DNA of 64,000 bases from an uncultured Sulfitobacter sp. (GCF_947499945.1 NZ_CANMQD010000001.1:1240001-1304000); one strand, 5' to 3'. Shown: positions 1 to 9,098, numbered from the stretch's first letter. The notes: generated by a model from the letters alone, not told the origin. Numbers and translations are program-made.

Positions 1-908
1 CAGACGCCAAAATCATTCAGGTCGACATCAACCCCGACCGCATCGGTCTAACCAAAAAGGTCACCGTCGGCATCGTCGGGGACGCCGCAAAAGTGGCCAC
101 TTCCATCACTGCAAAACTGGCAGAAACAGCAGGCGATGCAGGTCGCAAAGAGCGCACCGCCCTAATCGCACAAACCAAATCCGCTTGGGCGCAGGAACTC
201 ACCTCCATGACAGACGAGGCCGACGATCCGGGCACAGACTGGAACGTGCGCGCCCGCGCGGCCAAGCCTGACTGGATGAGCCCCCGCATGGCATGGCGCG
301 CGATCCAGCAAGCACTGCCTGTCGAGGCGATTATCTCCTCCGACATCGGCAACAACTGCGCCATCGGTAACGCCTACCCCTCCTTCAATGAGGGCCGCAA
401 ATACCTTGCACCCGGTCTGTTCGGCCCCTGCGGCTACGGCCTGCCCGCCATCGTTGGTGCCAAGATCGGCCAGCCTGACGTGCCTGTTGTCGGTTTCGCT
501 GGTGACGGCGCTTTCGGCATCGCGGTCAATGAGTTGACGGCGATCGGCCGCGGCGACTGGCCGCCAGTGACCCAAATCGTCTTCCGCAACTACCAGTGGG
601 GCGCGGAAAAGCGCAACTCGACACTATGGTTTGACGACAACTTTGTTGGCACGGAGCTTGACGAAGACGTGTCATATGCAGGCATCGCACGGGCCTGTGG
701 CCTGCAAGGCGTTGTTGCCCGCACACAAGAAGAGCTGACAGCGGCGCTGGCCAAGGCACTCGACGACCAGATGAACCACGGAAAAACCACGCTGATCGAA
801 GCGATGATCAATCAGGAACTTGGCGATCCCTTCCGCCGTGATGCGATGAAACAGCCCGTTCAAGTTGCAGGTATCGACCCTGCCGACATGCGCGAGCAGG
901 CGGTATAA
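1..908 (+). CDS. xsc: Sulfoacetaldehyde acetyltransferase, C-terminal half (cut by window start)
   Basis: The frame is open from base 3 and gives 301 residues; intact Xsc is about 590, so roughly half is missing to the left. Xsc is a thiamine-diphosphate enzyme that converts sulfoacetaldehyde plus phosphate to sulfite and acetyl phosphate, the central step of taurine, isethionate and other C2-sulfonate breakdown in the cytoplasm. The ThDP-binding motif is visible as GDGAF near base 500, with the closing Asn of FRNYQWG about 30 residues later. The YPSFNEGRKYLAPGLFGPCG stretch fits Xsc better than acetolactate synthase. ackA begins only a few bases after the stop and soeABC follows, so the neighbours handle both products, acetyl phosphate and sulfite. 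The upstream sulfonate genes lie outside the window. Confidence 0.9.
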   Translation, partial: DAKIIQVDINPDRIGLTKKVTVGIVGDAAKVATSITAKLAETAGDAGRKERTALIAQTKSAWAQELTSMTDEADDPGTDWNVRARAAKPDWMSPRMAWRAIQQALPVEAIISSDIGNNCAIGNAYPSFNEGRKYLAPGLFGPCGYGLPAIVGAKIGQPDVPVVGFAGDGAFGIAVNELTAIGRGDWPPVTQIVFRNYQWGAEKRNSTLWFDDNFVGTELDEDVSYAGIARACGLQGVVARTQEELTAALAKALDDQMNHGKTTLIEAMINQELGDPFRRDAMKQPVQVAGIDPADMREQAV

Positions 909-912
909 GCCT

Positions 913-1998
913 TTGGCTCAATCGCCCATATTGGTGATGAACGCAGGATCGTCATCAATCAAGACAGCGCTCTTTGACGGGGCGCTGTCTGAACTTCTCC
1001 GCATCGAGGCGACAGGCATCGGCGGACAAGGCGCGGTGAAGATCGGTGAAACGTCGCAAAGCGTCGACCTTCCCGACAACGCCAGCGCCCTATCAACAAT
1101 CATCGACGCACTTGGGAGCCAAGGCATCGCCCTCACCGATCTGCGCTGTGTCGCCCACCGCGTTGTGCACGGCGGCACTGGCCTGACGACGGCCCAGCGG
1201 ATCACCCCGCACATCCGCCAAGAGATTGCCGACTGCATCCCGCTGGCTCCCTTGCACAATCCTCACCACCTTGCTGCAATCGACGCCGTGCAGCAGGCCG
1301 CCCCTGATCTGCCCCAATGCGCCAGCTTTGACACCGCCTTTCACGCGACCATCCCAGCGCTCGCCCATCGCTTTGCCCTGCCCGACCAGCCTGACCTTGC
1401 TGGCCTGCGCCGCTACGGGTTTCACGGTACCAGCTATGCCGCCCTCATCCATCGCTTGCCCGATCAAAGCGGCATACTGCCCCCCCGCCTGCTCGCACTC
1501 CACCTTGGCAATGGTGCATCGCTTTGTGCGATAAAGGACGGCCAATCCATCGCCACAACCATGGGCTACTCCCCGCTGGGCGGTCTGACGATGGGTACAC
1601 GCGCGGGCGAGATTGACCCAGGTGCTGTGCTGGCACTGGCACGGCTGCGCGGGCTGGACGCGGCCGATCACCTGCTCCACCACCAGTCGGGCCTGCTCGG
1701 CCTATCGGGTCTCAGCGCCGACATGCGCACCTTGGAAAGCAGCGATACACCTGAAGCGCATTTCGCAATCGCGCATTTCTGCTACTGGATTGGTCGTCAG
1801 GCGGGCTCCATGATTGCCGCTCTCGGCGGGCTGGACGCCATCGCCTTTACAGGTGGCATCGGTGAGAAATCGGCCCGCGTGCGGGACACTGTCCTTGAGA
1901 ATTTGCGCTGGATGGGTGACGTTCCTTCCTACATCGTTCCAGCCGAAGAAGAACTTCATATTGCACGCGAGGCACGCGACCTGCTCGACCAGACATAG
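913..1998 (+). CDS. ackA: Acetate kinase
   Basis: AckA transfers the phosphate of acetyl phosphate to ADP, giving acetate and ATP. Family signatures seen: NAGSSSIK at residues 10-17, the FDTAFH loop, RRYGFHGTS, HLGNGAS, MGTRAGEIDPG and FTGGIGE. The protein is about 361 residues, shorter than the usual 400 of enterobacterial AckA. I chose the TTG at 913 because it starts 4 bases after the xsc stop and gives a normal acetate-kinase N-terminus. An ATG at 865 is also in frame but would overlap xsc by 44 bases and add an unrelated leader. Many sulfonate loci carry pta after xsc; here acetate kinase takes that place, so acetyl phosphate would be cashed in as ATP and free acetate. Confidence 0.88.
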   Translation: MAQSPILVMNAGSSSIKTALFDGALSELLRIEATGIGGQGAVKIGETSQSVDLPDNASALSTIIDALGSQGIALTDLRCVAHRVVHGGTGLTTAQRITPHIRQEIADCIPLAPLHNPHHLAAIDAVQQAAPDLPQCASFDTAFHATIPALAHRFALPDQPDLAGLRRYGFHGTSYAALIHRLPDQSGILPPRLLALHLGNGASLCAIKDGQSIATTMGYSPLGGLTMGTRAGEIDPGAVLALARLRGLDAADHLLHHQSGLLGLSGLSADMRTLESSDTPEAHFAIAHFCYWIGRQAGSMIAALGGLDAIAFTGGIGEKSARVRDTVLENLRWMGDVPSYIVPAEEELHIAREARDLLDQT

Positions 1999-2013
1999 CG
2001 CAGTCCGCCACCT

Positions 2014-2021
2014 GAGAGGAT
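2014..2021 (+). promoter_or_regulatory. Ribosome binding site of soeA
   Basis: GAGAGGA lies about six bases before the ATG at 2026. It fixes that start and shows soeA is translated independently of ackA, which ends 27 bases upstream, although both are probably on one transcript. Confidence 0.6.
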
Positions 2022-2025
2022 CACC

Positions 2026-4866
2026 ATGACCCACATACAGCCCACGCTGGACCTGAGCCCAAAAGTCTCTGACGAAGTCCGCAAGACGACCTGCTACATG
2101 TGTGCCTGCCGATGTGGGATTAATGTTCACATGAAAAAAGATCCTCTCGGCGATCTCAAAGTCGCCTATATCGAGGGCAATCGCGACCATCCCGTGAACA
2201 AAGGCGTGCTCTGTGCCAAAGGCTCCGCTGGCATCATGCAGCACAACGCGCCGTCGCGCCTCAAATCTCCCATGAAACGCGTGGGCGAACGCGGCGAGGG
2301 CAAGTTCGAGGATATCAGCTGGGAAGAAGCCTACAGCATCGCCGAAAGCTGGCTGCGCCCCATCCGTGAGACAAACCCCGAGAAACTCGCCTTCTTCACA
2401 GGCCGTGATCAGTCGCAAAGCTTCACCTCGCTCTGGGCGCAATCCTTCGGCACACCTAATTACGCGGCCCACGGCGGCTTTTGCTCCGTCAACATGGCCG
2501 CCGCTGGCATTTACACCATGGGCGGTGCGTTCTGGGAGTTCGGCCAGCCCGATTGGGACCACACAAAACTCTTCATGCTGTTCGGCGTCGCCGAGGATCA
2601 CGACTCCAACCCCATCAAAATGGGCATTGGTAAAATCAAGAAACGCGGCGCGCGCATCATTGGCGTGAACCCTATCCGCACAGGCTATAACGCTGTGGCC
2701 GATGATTGGGTCGGCATTACACCGGGCACTGACGGCCTGTTCATCCTGTCGATGATCCACTGCTTGATGAAAGCAGGCAAGATCGACCTGCACTATCTCG
2801 CGCAATACACAGACGCCGCCGTGCTGATCAACGGCGATGAGAAATCCCCTGAATTTGGCCTGAAACTGCGCGACGACAACGGCAAAGAACTGGTGATTGA
2901 TCGCAATACGGGCAAGCCAGCGCCCTTTGACAAAAAGGGTGTAAAACCTGATCTGGCCGCCACCATGCGTGTCGCTGGTGTCACGCACCGCCCCGTCTTC
3001 CACCAGATGGCGGACATGTACCTCGACGAGCAATACGCGCCAGAGGCCGTTGCCGATCGTTGCGGTATCTCTGCCAAACGCATCCGCACGCTGGCGGCTG
3101 AACTCGCCCGCGTAGCGTTCGACGAAGCATTTGAGCTGGAGCACGAATGGACAGATTTTCGCGGCGAGCATCACACATCCATGACAGGCCGCCCCGTCTC
3201 CTTCCACGCCATGCGCGGCATCTCGGCCCACGCCAACGGTTTCCAAACCTGCCGCGCGTTGCACACCCTGCAAATCATCCTCGGCACAGTCGAAGTACCG
3301 GGTGGCTTTCGTTTCAAACCACCCTATCCCAAGCCTGCAACTGCCCACCCCAAACCGCACTGCAAAGTCACACCCAACGCGCCGCTGGACGGCCCACACC
3401 TCGGCTTCGTACACGGTCCCGACGATCTCGCGCTCAAAGAGGACGGCAGCCCCGCGCGCATCGACAAAGCCTTCACATGGGAAAACCCCATGTCGTCGCA
3501 TGGCCTGATGCACATGGTGATCTCGAACGCCTACGCCGGTGATCCCTACAAAATCGACACGCTCTTCATGTATATGGCCAACATGTCGTGGAACTCCTCA
3601 ATGAACACGACAGGCGTGCAAGACATGCTTACGGATAAGGACGAGAGCGGCGAATACGTCATCCCACGCATCATCTACTCCGATGCCTACAGCAGTGAGA
3701 TGGTCGCCTACGCCGACCTGATCCTGCCCGACACAACCTACCTTGAGCGCCACGATTGCATCTCGCTCCTTGACCGCCCGATCTGCGAAGCCGACGCCGT
3801 AGCCGACGCCATCCGCTGGCCCGTGGTAGAGCCTGATCGCAACGTCAAAGGCTTCCAATCCGCGCTCTGCGATCTGGGCGCACGCCTTGGCCTTCCCGCC
3901 TTCACCAACGTCGACGGCTCCCAAAAATACGCCGACTATGCAGACTACATTGTCAATCACGAACGCCGCCCCGGTGTCGGCCCCCTCGCCGGATGGCGCA
4001 TGGGCGAGAACGGCCTGCAAGGCGGACGCGGCAGCCCCAACGAATCCCAGCTCGACAACTACATCGAGAACGGCGGCTTCTTCGTTGAGCACATCCCAGA
4101 CGGTGCCAACTACTACAAGCCATGGAACGCCGACTATCAGGACTGGGCTGTGAAAATGGGCCTTTACGACAGCCCGCAACCCTACCTGTTCAGCCTCTAT
4201 TCAGAGCCGATGCGCAAATTCCAACTTGCCGCCGAAGGGCATGGAGAACGTCAGCCTCCGGACCACCTGCGCGCGCGCATCAAAGAGAAAATGTCACCCC
4301 TGCCCATCTGGTACGAGACGGATCAACAAGGCAACGAGGGCTTCACCGTTACTGCGCTGACCCAGCGTCCCATGGCCATGTACCACAGCTGGGGAAGCCA
4401 GAACGCGTGGCTGCGCCAACTCCACGGCTGCAACCCGATGTACCTGCCGTCCAACCTGATGCGAGAACACGATTTAAGCGATGGCGACTGGGCCGAGATT
4501 ACCTCCCCCCACGGCGCAATTACTGTGCCCGTAATGGAAATGGCCGCCCTCAACGCCAATACAATCTGGACATGGAACGCGATCGGCAAACGCAAAGGTG
4601 CATGGGCGCTGGATGAAAAAGCACCCGAAGCCACCAAAGGCTTCCTGCTCAACCACCTCATCCACGAACTCCTGCCGCCAAAAGGCGACGGCCTCCGCTG
4701 GGCCAACTCCGATCCGATCACCGGACAGGCGGCGTGGTTCGACCTAAAAGTTGCGATCAAAAAAGTCGCAGCACCTGCGGATGCACAGTCTCAACCCAAC
4801 ATGCCACCGATCAATTCTCCCGTCGGCAAAGGGCCGTCAGAACTCAAATGGAAGGTCGGCCAATGA
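2026..4866 (+). CDS. soeA: Cytoplasmic sulfite dehydrogenase, molybdopterin catalytic subunit
   Basis: A 946-residue member of the DMSO-reductase family. C23, C26, C30 and C63 form the N-terminal [4Fe-4S] site (CYMCACRC ... VLCAKG), followed by the molybdopterin oxidoreductase domain and a C-terminal molydopterin-dinucleotide-binding domain around residues 760-900. There is no twin-arginine signal, so the enzyme should stay in the cytoplasm, as described for SoeA of Allochromatium vinosum and relatives. SoeABC oxidises sulfite to sulfate and passes electrons to the quinone pool. The substrate call rests on context: xsc, which releases sulfite, lies just upstream. From sequence alone a polysulfide, thiosulfate or DMSO reductase of the same family could not be excluded. 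The stop overlaps the soeB start (ATGA). Confidence 0.85.
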   Translation: MTHIQPTLDLSPKVSDEVRKTTCYMCACRCGINVHMKKDPLGDLKVAYIEGNRDHPVNKGVLCAKGSAGIMQHNAPSRLKSPMKRVGERGEGKFEDISWEEAYSIAESWLRPIRETNPEKLAFFTGRDQSQSFTSLWAQSFGTPNYAAHGGFCSVNMAAAGIYTMGGAFWEFGQPDWDHTKLFMLFGVAEDHDSNPIKMGIGKIKKRGARIIGVNPIRTGYNAVADDWVGITPGTDGLFILSMIHCLMKAGKIDLHYLAQYTDAAVLINGDEKSPEFGLKLRDDNGKELVIDRNTGKPAPFDKKGVKPDLAATMRVAGVTHRPVFHQMADMYLDEQYAPEAVADRCGISAKRIRTLAAELARVAFDEAFELEHEWTDFRGEHHTSMTGRPVSFHAMRGISAHANGFQTCRALHTLQIILGTVEVPGGFRFKPPYPKPATAHPKPHCKVTPNAPLDGPHLGFVHGPDDLALKEDGSPARIDKAFTWENPMSSHGLMHMVISNAYAGDPYKIDTLFMYMANMSWNSSMNTTGVQDMLTDKDESGEYVIPRIIYSDAYSSEMVAYADLILPDTTYLERHDCISLLDRPICEADAVADAIRWPVVEPDRNVKGFQSALCDLGARLGLPAFTNVDGSQKYADYADYIVNHERRPGVGPLAGWRMGENGLQGGRGSPNESQLDNYIENGGFFVEHIPDGANYYKPWNADYQDWAVKMGLYDSPQPYLFSLYSEPMRKFQLAAEGHGERQPPDHLRARIKEKMSPLPIWYETDQQGNEGFTVTALTQRPMAMYHSWGSQNAWLRQLHGCNPMYLPSNLMREHDLSDGDWAEITSPHGAITVPVMEMAALNANTIWTWNAIGKRKGAWALDEKAPEATKGFLLNHLIHELLPPKGDGLRWANSDPITGQAAWFDLKVAIKKVAAPADAQSQPNMPPINSPVGKGPSELKWKVGQ

Positions 4867-5621
4867 CACAACTGCCCACCCATACCGAAAAGAAGCTCGG
4901 CCTTGTCATTGATCTGGACACCTGCGTCGGATGCCATGCCTGCGTGATCTCCTGCAAAGGCTGGAACACCGAAAACTACGGTGCGCCCCTCAGTGACCAA
5001 GATCCATACGGCGCCGACCCCTCAGGCACCTTCCTCAATCGCGTGCACAGCTATGAAGTCCAGCCCGCCCAAGGCGACGCCCAACTCATCCACTTTCCCA
5101 AATCCTGCCTACATTGTGAGGACGCCCCCTGCGTCACCGTCTGCCCGACAGGAGCGAGCTACAAACGCGTCGAAGACGGCATTGTGTTGGTGAACGAGAG
5201 TGATTGCATCGGCTGTGGCCTGTGCGCATGGGCCTGCCCATATGGCGCGCGCGAAATGGACGCGGCTGAGGGTGTGATGAAGAAATGCACCCTTTGCGTG
5301 GACCGCATCTATAACGAGAACCTTCCCGAGGTGGACCGTGAGCCGTCCTGCGTGCGGACCTGCCCGTCCAACGCCCGCCACTTTGGCGATCTTGGCGATC
5401 CAAATTCCGACGTGAGCAAACTGGTGGCGGAGCGTGGCGGCATGGACCTCATGCCAGAGCAGGGCACCAAACCTGTCAACCAATACCTCCCCCCCCGCCT
5501 CAAGGACCGCTTGGCCCAAGACGAGGACCAGATCGACATCCTCGCGCCATACCTCGCACCTGTCGCCACCGAGACCAAAGGCTTCTTGAGCTGGCTCGAT
5601 AAAACGCTGGAAAAACTCTGA
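4863..5621 (+). CDS. soeB: Sulfite dehydrogenase, four-cluster ferredoxin subunit
   Basis: A 252-residue electron-transfer subunit of the DmsB/PsrB type. Cys groups for four [4Fe-4S] clusters are seen in order: CVGCHACVISC at residues 21-31, CLHCEDAPCVTVC, CIGCGLCAWAC and KKCTLC with a later CVRTC. It should carry electrons from the molybdenum site of SoeA to the membrane subunit SoeC. The ATG at 4863 overlaps the soeA stop by four bases, so the two are translationally coupled; a longer in-frame extension into soeA lacks a reason to be used. The stop overlaps the soeC start by one base. Confidence 0.88.
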   Translation: MTQLPTHTEKKLGLVIDLDTCVGCHACVISCKGWNTENYGAPLSDQDPYGADPSGTFLNRVHSYEVQPAQGDAQLIHFPKSCLHCEDAPCVTVCPTGASYKRVEDGIVLVNESDCIGCGLCAWACPYGAREMDAAEGVMKKCTLCVDRIYNENLPEVDREPSCVRTCPSNARHFGDLGDPNSDVSKLVAERGGMDLMPEQGTKPVNQYLPPRLKDRLAQDEDQIDILAPYLAPVATETKGFLSWLDKTLEKL

Positions 5622-6493
5622 TGCATCCCGCACCCTCCGTCATCTTCTTCTCCACTTTCTCTGGCTTGGGCTTTGGCCTCCTGATCTTCCTCGGCCTCGG
5701 CATGCCTGCGACCACGGGGTTCAGCGCCTTCATCTTCTTCGCCATCGCCTATCTTCTCGCTGTTGGCGGGTTGATCTCCTCCACCTTCCACCTTGGCCAC
5801 CCAGAACGCGCGCTCAAGGCGTTCAGCCAATGGCGCAGCAGTTGGCTCTCGCGCGAAGCATGGTGCGCCGTTGCCGCCCTCGTTCTCATGGCAATCTATG
5901 GCGCAGGGCTGGTCTTCTTCGGCCAACGCTGGACCATTATCGGCCTACTGGGCGCAATCGCATCCCTCGGCACTGTCTTCACCACTTCCATGATCTACGG
6001 CCAGCTCAAGACAATCCCGCGCTGGAACAGCCCGCTCACCCCCGCCAACTTCCTGTCGCTCTGCATCGCAGGTGGCGCATTGATGGCAGGCCAGACAACC
6101 GCTGCAATCATCTTGCTGGCAATCGCGGGTGCTATCCAAGTGGCCACATGGCTGCGCGGTGACACCGCGTTCGCAGACAGCGGCACCAACATGGCAACCG
6201 CCACAGGCCTCGGCAATATCGGCACCGTCCGCGCGTTCGAGCCACCGCATACAGGTACGAACTACCTTCTGCGTGAATTCGTGCACGAAATCGGCCGCAA
6301 ACACGCGCAAAAGCTGCGCATCATCGCAATCGTCCTGATGGCCGTTCTGCCTATCTTCTTCCTGCTCATCCCGTTCAACCACATCATGGCCCTCTTGGCC
6401 GTGGTGGCACACGTCGGCGGCGTCCTCACCGCACGCTGGCTCTTTTTCGCGGAGGCTGAACACGTTGTCGGCCTCTACTACGGGAAACGTTGA
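5621..6493 (+). CDS. soeC: Sulfite dehydrogenase, membrane anchor subunit (DmsC family)
   Basis: A 290-residue hydrophobic protein with about eight predicted membrane helices. The first two are near residues 8-30 and 33-55, and the last runs through FFLLIPFNHIMALLAVV. The loop STFHLGHPERA after helix two is typical of DmsC-type anchors. It should bind the SoeAB dimer on the inner face of the membrane and hand electrons to quinone. The start overlaps the soeB stop (TGATG). A decayed acetyltransferase reading frame begins right at the stop codon. Confidence 0.85.
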   Translation: MHPAPSVIFFSTFSGLGFGLLIFLGLGMPATTGFSAFIFFAIAYLLAVGGLISSTFHLGHPERALKAFSQWRSSWLSREAWCAVAALVLMAIYGAGLVFFGQRWTIIGLLGAIASLGTVFTTSMIYGQLKTIPRWNSPLTPANFLSLCIAGGALMAGQTTAAIILLAIAGAIQVATWLRGDTAFADSGTNMATATGLGNIGTVRAFEPPHTGTNYLLREFVHEIGRKHAQKLRIIAIVLMAVLPIFFLLIPFNHIMALLAVVAHVGGVLTARWLFFAEAEHVVGLYYGKR

Positions 6494-6833
6494 ACCTTGC
6501 TGACATAAGAGTACGCGCTGCAGCTGCAGCAGATGCAAAAGCTAAGTCAGCCTTGGTCTACCGCGCCGTGAAATCGAACGGCCACAGTGAGCAGGCAATG
6601 GAGAAGTTCGCTCCTTCTTCATAGCGCCAGAGTATCAGGGGCGCGGCATCGGCAAATGCTTGCTACTGGCACTAGTGACCATCGCCAACACCCAAGGGAT
6701 CATCCGATTGCAGGCCCACGACGATCCCATTTTGGTCAAGCATTACGAAATCTTTGGCTTCAGAATCAAGGGCTCAAAGGCCTCACACTCCTGCCCTGAT
6801 GCGGCAGTACCCTACGTGCTCCGCGATATCTAA
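6490..6833 (+). pseudogene. GNAT acetyltransferase remnant with internal deletion and frameshift
   Basis: Two pieces of one acetyltransferase can be read in different frames. The first, from about 6490 in the frame of the TTG overlapping the soeC stop, reads IRVRAAAAADAKAKSALVYR and ends at a TAG at 6622. The second, in the frame of base 6603, contains the acetyl-CoA-binding motif APEYQGRGIG (6624-6653), then YEIFGFRIKG and VPYVLRDI, and ends at TAA 6831-6833. The middle of the fold, about 50 residues between the N-terminal helices and motif A, is missing. This accounts for the 350 bases between soeC and the M20 gene. I infer loss of function; the original substrate is unknown. Confidence 0.72.
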
Positions 6834-6842
6834 AGTGGTCCG

Positions 6843-8006
6843 TTAAAGCGGCAAACGCTTTTCCACCATCCGCGCCATCACCGATGCTCCAATCGGCAGG
6901 ATCTCTGGATCCAGCGTGAACGCCGGATTATGCAGCGGCACGGTCCCCCCATGCCCCACAATGCAATAGGCTCCCGGTACAACTTTGAGCATGTCGGCAA
7001 AATCCTCGGACCCCGTCGCGGGGTCGGACTTTTCGATTATATTCTCCGCACCAACGATCTCTGCCGCTGCCTCCATATAAGCATCAGACAGATCGCTATC
7101 ATTGATCAGCACGTCGAACACATTGCGCAACTCCAGCTCAATCGTGACCCCATGCGCCAGCGCAAACCCGTCGCAAATCGCCTGCATCCGGCTCGCCGCC
7201 AATTCATAAATCTCGTCTTTGAAATAGCGGATCGTGCCCGCCAGCGTGGCAACCTCAGGCACCACATTATAAGCTGATCCCGCGTGCATCTGCGTGATCG
7301 ACAGCACACAAGTATCCAGCGGCGGCACATTACGGCTCAGGATCGTCTGGAACTCGGTCGCGAGGCTGGCCGCAATAATCAGCGCGTCTTTTCCCTGAGA
7401 GGGCTGCGCCGCATGGCTGCCCTTACCCGTCACTTTGATATCAATAAACGCCGCCCCCGCCATGGCCGTGCCCTTACAAATTCCGACCTGCCCCAAATCA
7501 CCACTGGGCCAGTTGTGCATCCCGTAAATCTCGTCGCACGGGAACTGCTCGAACAACCCGTCTGCAATCATCTGGCGCGCTCCGCCCAGCCCCTCCTCGG
7601 CAGGTTGGAACACCAGCACCGCCGTTCCGTCAAAATCCCGCGTTGCAGCCAGATGCTTGGCCGCCCCCAGCAGCATTGTCGTATGCCCATCATGTCCGCA
7701 GGCATGCATAACCCCGTCATTCTTGGAACTATAGTCCACACCCGAAATCTCATGAATCGGCAGCGCATCCATATCCGCCCGCAGCCCCACACGGCGATTG
7801 CCCACACGCTTGCCGTGGATCAGCGCCACAACACCTGTCTTACCCAGCCCCGTATGCACTTCATCCACGCCATATTCGCGCAGCTTTTCAGCCACCACAG
7901 CACTGGTGCGCTCTTCGGTAAATCCAATCTCGGGATGCGCGTGAAGGTCGCGAAAAATCGCGAGCATCTCGTCTTTACTCTCGGCAATAACAGGAAGGAT
8001 ATTCAT
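6843..8006 (-). CDS. M20 family amidohydrolase (hippurate/N-acyl-amino-acid hydrolase type)
   Basis: A 387-residue cytoplasmic zinc amidohydrolase. The first metal motif MHACGHDGH, the QPAEEG catalytic-acid region and the late metal ligand region PATGSEDFADM all fit the M20D group, which includes hippurate hydrolase and IAA-amino acid hydrolases. It removes an acyl group from an N-acylated amino acid; the natural substrate cannot be told. It lies 63 bases after dapA on the same strand and is probably cotranscribed, so a role in amino-acid or peptidoglycan-derived metabolism is possible but unproven. The GGAG ribosome binding site eight bases before the ATG falls inside a perfect inverted repeat (separate entry). 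Confidence 0.85.
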   Translation of the reverse strand: MNILPVIAESKDEMLAIFRDLHAHPEIGFTEERTSAVVAEKLREYGVDEVHTGLGKTGVVALIHGKRVGNRRVGLRADMDALPIHEISGVDYSSKNDGVMHACGHDGHTTMLLGAAKHLAATRDFDGTAVLVFQPAEEGLGGARQMIADGLFEQFPCDEIYGMHNWPSGDLGQVGICKGTAMAGAAFIDIKVTGKGSHAAQPSQGKDALIIAASLATEFQTILSRNVPPLDTCVLSITQMHAGSAYNVVPEVATLAGTIRYFKDEIYELAASRMQAICDGFALAHGVTIELELRNVFDVLINDSDLSDAYMEAAAEIVGAENIIEKSDPATGSEDFADMLKVVPGAYCIVGHGGTVPLHNPAFTLDPEILPIGASVMARMVEKRLPL

Positions 8007-8008
8007 GG

Positions 8009-8060
8009 CGCAGGCTCCAGCGTTCGGGGGATTAGCACCACCCTACACACGGAGCCTGCG
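8009..8060 (-). promoter_or_regulatory. Hairpin enclosing the ribosome binding site of the M20 gene
   Basis: The 10-base arm at 8009-8018 is the exact reverse complement of 8051-8060, with a 32-base loop. Read on the minus-strand transcript, the 5' arm (CGCAGGCTCC) follows the dapA stop and the 3' arm (GGAGCCTGCG) ends two bases before the M20 start codon. The GGAG of the 3' arm is the likely Shine-Dalgarno sequence and would be paired with CTCC of the 5' arm. I infer translational control or coupling to dapA; the pairing is visible, the regulation is not. Confidence 0.5.
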
Positions 8061-8069
8061 ATGAAAAGA

Positions 8070-8945
8070 CTAGTTCAACAAACCAGCGTGACGCAGACCC
8101 GCATCAACCAATGCGCGTGTCTCGTCGCTCAACCCCGTCAGCGGCAAACGTACCTCTTCGGAGCACAGATCAAGCCGCGACATGGCATATTTCACACCAA
8201 CGAGGCCCGGTTCGGTAAAGATCGCTTTGTGCAGCGGCATCAAACGGTCCTGAATGCTCAGCGCCGCGGCATAATCACCCGCAGCACAAGCCGCCTGCAA
8301 CTCAGCCGACAGTTTCGGTGCAACATTCGCTGTCACGGAAATACAACCAACACCACCTTGGGCGTTGAACCCATGCGCCGTGGCGTCCTCCCCCGACAGC
8401 TGGATGAAATCCGGCCCGCAGGTCATACGCTGGTCACACACCCGCGCCAGATCGCCCGTGGCGTCTTTGACACCCACAATGCGCGGCAGCTTGGCCAACT
8501 CGCCCATCGTTTCGGGCGACATATCCACGACCGAGCGGCCAGGAATATTATACACAATGATCGGCAGCTTGCAGCAATCATGAACAGCCGTGAAATGCGC
8601 GATCAATCCGCGCTGTGTCGGCTTGTTATAATATGGCGTGACCAGCAGGATACCGTCTGCACCAACCTTTTCGGCGTGCTGCGCAAGGCGAATGGACTCA
8701 AGCGTATTGTTGCTACCAGCACCCGCAATCACAGGGATGCGACCTGCAGCAGCTTTTACAACTTCTTCCACAACCATCTCATGCTCGCGGTGCGTCAACG
8801 TCGGCGATTCGCCCGTGGTGCCAACAGGAACAAGGCCGTTAGACCCTTCTCCGATATGCCATTCCACAAGTTTCTTCAGCGTTTCAATATCCAGCTCGCC
8901 GTTGCGAAACGGCGTGACGAGGGCAGGCATAGAACCTGAAAACAT
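8070..8945 (-). CDS. dapA: 4-hydroxy-tetrahydrodipicolinate synthase
   Basis: DapA condenses pyruvate with aspartate semialdehyde, the first committed step to diaminopimelate and lysine. The protein is 291 residues, the usual length. Seen: [12 protein letters not shown] at 39-50, the catalytic Tyr132 in VYNIPGRS and the Schiff-base Lys160 in VGVKDATG. The ATG at 8945 has AAGGAG seven bases upstream. A GTG at 8951 is in frame, but AAGGAG would then be only one base away, so the ATG is the better start. The M20 amidohydrolase follows on the same strand; the divergent neighbour is the lytic transglycosylase. Confidence 0.93.
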   Translation of the reverse strand: MFSGSMPALVTPFRNGELDIETLKKLVEWHIGEGSNGLVPVGTTGESPTLTHREHEMVVEEVVKAAAGRIPVIAGAGSNNTLESIRLAQHAEKVGADGILLVTPYYNKPTQRGLIAHFTAVHDCCKLPIIVYNIPGRSVVDMSPETMGELAKLPRIVGVKDATGDLARVCDQRMTCGPDFIQLSGEDATAHGFNAQGGVGCISVTANVAPKLSAELQAACAAGDYAAALSIQDRLMPLHKAIFTEPGLVGVKYAMSRLDLCSEEVRLPLTGLSDETRALVDAGLRHAGLLN

Positions 8946-9041
8946 GTGCACGCTCCTTTATGTGCTGGAGACCGAACGGCCATCCGGTGAAGCCGCCAGG
9001 ATGGCGACAAGAAGAAGACAGCCAGCACTTGCGTTCGTGAA

Positions 9042-9069
9042 TTGAACACCGCGCCAGATAGTCTATGAT
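9042..9069 (+). promoter_or_regulatory. Candidate sigma-70 promoter of slt
   Basis: TTGAAC at 9042-9047 and TATGAT at 9064-9069 are separated by 16 bases. Transcription would start near 9076, about 23 bases before the slt start codon. Both boxes are close to consensus, and the site lies in the divergent dapA/slt gap. Confidence 0.5.
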
Positions 9070-9098
9070 CAAAGGCTGTACTGTGAGCGAGATAGGAA

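Noticed and set aside
1702-3513. A 603-codon open frame on the minus strand under ackA and soeA
   Set aside because: It lies fully antisense to two well-supported enzymes, has no recognisable domain, and its openness follows from the codon bias of soeA.
7284-8939. A 551-codon open frame on the plus strand across the M20 gene and dapA
   Set aside because: It runs antisense to two genes with complete active-site motifs, and its product is Arg/His/Gln-rich with no family resemblance.
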